Origin: Chloroflexota bacterium
GTDB taxonomy: Bacteria > Chloroflexota > Anaerolineae > Aggregatilineales > Phototrophicaceae
NCBI GenBank assembly: GCA_026707225.1
Contig: JAPOXG010000058.1
Coordinates: forward strand, 1 to 64,000
DNA: 64,000 nucleotides
Direction of reading: 5' to 3'
The notes below the pieces were generated by a model. The model was not told the DNA's origin. It saw only the letters and a program-made list of their open reading frames with translations, and searched no databases. Positions 60,860 through 64,000 of the stretch are shown piece after piece. Each line of letters begins with the position of its first letter. Positions within the stretch are counted from its first letter, which is position 1. Both the position numbers and the translations under genes were made by a program.

Positions 60860-62671
60860 TCAGCTGACGCGCTCGCGCACATAAAATTCGATGACATCGC
60901 CTTCTTCAAAGTCGTTGACGCCATCCAGCCCGATGCCGCATTCGAATCCCGCGCGCACTTCGCGCACGTCATCCTGGAAGCGTCGCAGGGAAGAGACAGC
61001 GACATTGTCATGGATGATCGAGTCGCCGCGTCTTACGCGCGCCTTGGCGTTTCGGCGCGCCTCGCCCTTGCGTATTATGCTGCCCGCGATGAGTCCGCTG
61101 CGCGGAATCCTGAAGGTCTGCAGCACTTCGGATTCGCCGATGACCCGATTGACGAACTTCGGCTCGAGCATGCCGTGCAGCGCGAGTTCTATGTCTTCGA
61201 AGAGCTTGTAGATGATGTTGTAGCGCCGGATCTCGACCCCCTGCACATCGGCCGAAGCCTGAGCGGCGTTATCCGCGCTGACATTGAAGCCAAAGATGAT
61301 CGCATTGGAGGCGCTGGCCAGCATCACATCGGATTCAGTTATGCGACCGACCTCCTGGCGCAGGACGCGCACGGCGATGCCTTCTTCATTGCGTTCCGAA
61401 ATATGGGTCAGTTCGTCGGTGATCGGCTGGATTGAGCCTTGTACATCGGCCTTGAGAATAATCGAGAGTTCTTTGGCGTCGCCGGTCTGGAATTGCTGCA
61501 GGAAATCTTCCAGCGTCATCGACGGCGGCGCCTGTTCGCCCACTTCGCGCGCTCGTTCCAGATCGCGGCGACTTTCGGCGATGCCGCGCGCGGCTTTGTC
61601 ATTCGCGGCCAATTCAAACATGACGCCCGGCGCAGGTGGCGAGCCTAAGCCCAGCACCGCCACCGGCGTTGACGGAGTGGCGCGCTTCACCGGTTTGCCA
61701 GCGGGGTCGAACATCGCTTTGATTCTGCCGTAGGATGTGCCGGCGACGATGCTGTCGCCACGTTTCATCGTTCCATTCATCACCAAAAGGGTCGCCATCG
61801 TGCCCCGGTTTTTGTCGACCTCGGCTTCGATCACAGAGCCGCGCAGGATCCCTTTGGGATTGGCGAGAATCGCATTCTCATCGGTTACAAGGACCAGCGC
61901 CTCGAGCAGGTCTTCGACGCCTTCGCCCGTCAAGGAATTGACCGGCACCATAATCGTCGAGCCGTCCCACTCGTCAGGCACCAGATCTAGCTCCGCCAGC
62001 TGCTGCTTGACTAATTCCGGGTTGGCATTGCTTCGGTCTACTTTTGTAATAGCCACGACCAGAGCCACATTGGCGGCGCGCGCGTGGTCGAGGGCTTCCC
62101 GCGTTGTTGGCATCACGCCGTCATCCGCGGCTACAACGAGAATGGCGATATCGGCGCCTTGGGCGCCACGAGCGCGCATCGCCGTAAATGCTTCGTGGCC
62201 CGGCGTGTCCAGGAAAGTCAAGATATTGCCGTCATGCTGCGCTTGATAGGCGCCGATGTGCTGCGTGATTCCGCCCGCCTCGCCCTCGGCGACAGCGGTC
62301 TTGCGGATCGTATCGAGCAGGGTCGTTTTGCCGTGATCAACGTGTCCAAGAATGGTAATAATGGGCGGCCGGCGGGTTAAGTTGTCGGCTGATTCGCCCT
62401 CATACATCGCGCTCCATTTCTCTTCTTGCAGCTCGGCGCGCTCTTCTTCTTCGCGGGCGGCGGCAACCGCGCTGGCGGATTGAGCGGTGAAACCCAACTC
62501 CTCAACGACGATCGCGGCTGTATCAAAGTCGATCTGCTGGTTGATCGACGCCATGATGCCATTTGAGATCAGCGTCTTCATGACATCAATGGGGCTGCTG
62601 TCAATCAGTTCGGCCAATTCACGAACTGTCAAGTAATCCGGTACGAGGATATTCTTTGCTGCTTCTGCCAT
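60860..62671 (-). CDS. infB: Translation initiation factor IF-2
   Basis: 603 residues, a short IF-2 with a reduced N-terminal region. It delivers fMet-tRNA to the 30S. The G1 motif is GHVDHGKTT (109-117), G3 is DTPGHEAFTAMRARG, and G4 ITKVD. The IF2_N domain is seen at the N-terminus (YLTVRELAELIDSSPIDVM). GAAGGAGG lies 5 bases before the ATG. The stretch before it carries two competing stem-loops. Confidence 0.97.
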   Translation of the reverse strand: MAEAAKNILVPDYLTVRELAELIDSSPIDVMKTLISNGIMASINQQIDFDTAAIVVEELGFTAQSASAVAAAREEEERAELQEEKWSAMYEGESADNLTRRPPIITILGHVDHGKTTLLDTIRKTAVAEGEAGGITQHIGAYQAQHDGNILTFLDTPGHEAFTAMRARGAQGADIAILVVAADDGVMPTTREALDHARAANVALVVAITKVDRSNANPELVKQQLAELDLVPDEWDGSTIMVPVNSLTGEGVEDLLEALVLVTDENAILANPKGILRGSVIEAEVDKNRGTMATLLVMNGTMKRGDSIVAGTSYGRIKAMFDPAGKPVKRATPSTPVAVLGLGSPPAPGVMFELAANDKAARGIAESRRDLERAREVGEQAPPSMTLEDFLQQFQTGDAKELSIILKADVQGSIQPITDELTHISERNEEGIAVRVLRQEVGRITESDVMLASASNAIIFGFNVSADNAAQASADVQGVEIRRYNIIYKLFEDIELALHGMLEPKFVNRVIGESEVLQTFRIPRSGLIAGSIIRKGEARRNAKARVRRGDSIIHDNVAVSSLRRFQDDVREVRAGFECGIGLDGVNDFEEGDVIEFYVRERVS

Positions 62672-62726
62672 ACCTGCCTCCTTCAGTTTTGACGACCGTA
62701 TGAGGCAGGAATGGCCTTCCCGCCTC
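62672..62726 (-). promoter_or_regulatory. infB leader with two mutually exclusive hairpins over the ribosome-binding site
   Basis: On the minus strand, GAGGCGGGAA (62726-62717) pairs with TTCCTGCCTC (62711-62702), a 10-pair stem with a 5-base loop. The right arm's CCTGCCTC can instead pair with GAGGCAGG of the infB ribosome-binding site (62680-62673), eight perfect pairs over a 21-base loop. The two folds exclude each other, so the arrangement could switch infB translation. No ligand is evident. Confidence 0.4.
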
Positions 62727-62742
62727 GACTAGCTGTCTCGCA

Positions 62743-63003
62743 TCATGATGGTGTCATCTGCCGCAGGTAATCACGGTCGTCCTGGCTCAAATCTTGTCGA
62801 AGCGCTCTGTTTAGAATAGGACGCGCAACTGCCTGACGCCAGCAACTGGCATCGGCGCACAAGTAAGCGCCACGGCCGTTTATCTTGCCCGTTTCGTCGA
62901 CCCGCAGTTTACCTTGCTCGAATACCAATCGCGTTAACATCCGTTTGTCCCGCTTCGCGCGACAGATGACACAACTCCGTTGCGGGCGGTGCTTGCTTCC
63001 CAT
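62743..63003 (-). CDS. ylxR: YlxR (RnpM) family RNA-binding protein
   Basis: 86 residues, the normal YlxR (DUF448) length. The family motif PQRSCVICRAKRDKRMLTRLV is followed by GRGAYLCADASCWRQAV. YlxR binds RNase P RNA in some bacteria. It sits in the standard place between nusA and infB. AGGGG lies just before the ATG. Confidence 0.95.
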   Translation of the reverse strand: MGSKHRPQRSCVICRAKRDKRMLTRLVFEQGKLRVDETGKINGRGAYLCADASCWRQAVARPILNRALRQDLSQDDRDYLRQMTPS

Positions 63004-63023
63004 TCCGCGCCCCTACGACATCG

Positions 63024-64000
63024 CTAGTAGTCGTAATCTTCCCAGGTTTCTTCATCCCAGCTGCCGCGTCTGCCCTTGCGGCGGCGCTTGGCGATGACTT
63101 CGCCACTTTCCTCATCCAGGACCAGCTGTCGGCGCCTTTGACGGTCGGTACGCCGCTGCTGCTTGCCCTTTTGACGGTCGCGTTCAAACTCGGCTTCTCC
63201 TTCGTCTTCCGCGAAACCAACTTCCTCTGGCTGCGCTTCTCGCTGCCTGTCAGCTTCAGTGACGGGCGCTTCCAGCGGGGCGGGCGCTTCAACAACCACG
63301 GTTTCAGCGTCTCCGCTTGCCGCCACTTCATCTTGTGTTTGATCTTCTACGACCGGCTGACCAAAGGCATCCAGCATGACTTCAGGCTGGCTCGCGTCGG
63401 CTCCTTCTTCGGATGGCGCTTCAGCCGCCGGTTCGCCTGCGGTCGCTGCTTCCGCCTGCGCTTCAACCGCCTCATCGGCAGCCGCTTCATCCTCTTCGTC
63501 TTCTTCAATCGAGAATGCTTCGGCCAGCAATTGATCGAGGTCAGCCGCATTGATGATATCCAGCGCTGTCCTTAGTTCGACCATCGGCTCGCCTTCCAGA
63601 TCCACGAATCGGCGGCCGATCAACGCTTCATCGACGCCGCAGATCAGCATGACTTCGCCGATATTCTCGAAGGGCTCCAGAATGTCGAGCGCCTCTTGCG
63701 AAACAGCCAGGACATCCAAGGGCAACTCAAATAGCTGCGGCGCGAGCGCTTCCCGCGCCAGCTCTCGCTGCTGCAGATAAATCTGATGCGCTTCATCGCG
63801 CTGCTCTTGCAGCAGATGCTCGACAATATCAGCCAAGCGGGCGAGCGATTTGTACTCTTCCGGCATCACGGCGAGCTCCAGGCGCTTTTTCTCGATGATG
63901 CGCAGGGACTCGGCGATGAGATCGGCGTGGAGCTCGACCAGGCTGTCCAGCGGGGGAATCTCGAGATTCTCCAAGGCGCCTTGCACAGTTTCGGTCACGC
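63024..64000 (-). CDS. Acidic protein at the nusA position, probably NusA C-terminal part (incomplete)
   Basis: The frame enters from beyond the window end; the first visible residues read VTETVQGAL, so the 5' end is missing. About 325 residues are visible: a helical first part (about 1-160, with the stretch PLDVLAVSQEALDILEPF and ENIGEVMLICGVDEALIG), a long Ala/Glu/Asp/Pro-rich acidic linker (about 160-260) and a very basic, then acidic tail (RRRKGRRGSW and EETWEDYDY). Directly before ylxR-infB the expected gene is nusA. No S1 or KH motif is visible in this part, so the identity rests on position and is a moderate guess. Confidence 0.45.
   Translation of the reverse strand, partial: VTETVQGALENLEIPPLDSLVELHADLIAESLRIIEKKRLELAVMPEEYKSLARLADIVEHLLQEQRDEAHQIYLQQRELAREALAPQLFELPLDVLAVSQEALDILEPFENIGEVMLICGVDEALIGRRFVDLEGEPMVELRTALDIINAADLDQLLAEAFSIEEDEEDEAAADEAVEAQAEAATAGEPAAEAPSEEGADASQPEVMLDAFGQPVVEDQTQDEVAASGDAETVVVEAPAPLEAPVTEADRQREAQPEEVGFAEDEGEAEFERDRQKGKQQRRTDRQRRRQLVLDEESGEVIAKRRRKGRRGSWDEETWEDYDY

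Noticed and set aside
60194..61435. 413-residue open frame on the plus strand
   Set aside because: Antisense to rbfA, nrnA and infB, which are all secure; no motif in the translation.
1..64000. CRISPR arrays, insertion sequences, phage genes, rRNA
   Set aside because: No spaced direct repeats, transposase or integrase motifs, terminal repeats or rRNA-like stretches were seen anywhere in the window.

Overview
The window is a GC-rich bacterial chromosome segment carrying almost only housekeeping and cell-envelope genes. It holds 57 protein genes, one tRNA, and no rRNA, CRISPR array, prophage or insertion sequence that I can see. The rod-shape and Min genes, a single-membrane style gene set (no LPS or outer-membrane assembly genes seen), a DUF1385 protein, PspC, several polytopic glycosyltransferase-like proteins and a ClpB/ClpC-like ATPase fit a Chloroflexota-type organism (Anaerolineae-like). 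That placement is an inference from content and style, not from a phylogenetic marker. Promoters of the sigma-70 type (TTGnnn, 17-18 bases, TATAAT-like) can be read in front of many units, and GTG and TTG starts are common.

Layout. 0.2-9.1 kb: lactate-permease-type transporter, TPP enzyme, aminotransferase, TSUP transporter, methyltransferase, B3/B4 editing-like protein, MFS exporter and fluoride channel CrcB. 9.2-11.6 kb: UppP, a LysM lipoprotein, and ribosomal protein L19 with a hairpin and U-run in its leader. 11.6-15.5 kb: an AlbA/HATPase regulator divergent from a large membrane protein. 15.6-17.3 kb: tRNA-Gln(CUG) beside gltX. 17.3-26.9 kb, all on the minus strand: mreB, mreC, mreD, PBP2, an unknown membrane protein, minC, minD, minE and rodA, so elongation and division-site selection sit side by side. 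27.0-36.5 kb, plus strand: tilS, a response regulator with Glu at the phospho-acceptor site, an esterase-CapA fusion, a Clp-type ATPase with a degenerate first ATPase domain, a phosphohexomutase and a methyltransferase. 36.5-43.5 kb: a small unknown membrane module, a secreted PPC-domain protein, a glycoside hydrolase-like surface protein, a GAF-PAS histidine kinase and a ROK kinase. 43.6-47.0 kb: mutS abutting a sulfotransferase. 47.0-51.2 kb: recJ, DUF1385 protein and a membrane protein. 51.3-57.6 kb: fmt, MATE exporter, PspC, malate dehydrogenase, phosphatase, two unknown genes and era. 57.6-64.0 kb: the classical (nusA)-ylxR-infB-rbfA-nrnA-truB-ribF operon, cut by the window end.

How it fits together. 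Two modules dominate: wall and shape (UppP, LysM protein, PBP2, RodA, MreBCD, Min) and RNA or translation maturation (gltX, tRNA-Gln, tilS, fmt, era, rbfA, truB, infB, rplS, B3/B4 protein). I did not find a clear multi-gene system that is obviously new. The best leads are the dead-D1 Clp ATPase, the esterase-CapA fusion, the unknown membrane protein inside the shape operon, the Glu-type response regulator, the cysteine-rich insertion in PBP2, and two leader RNAs (rplS and infB) with structures that could act as switches.
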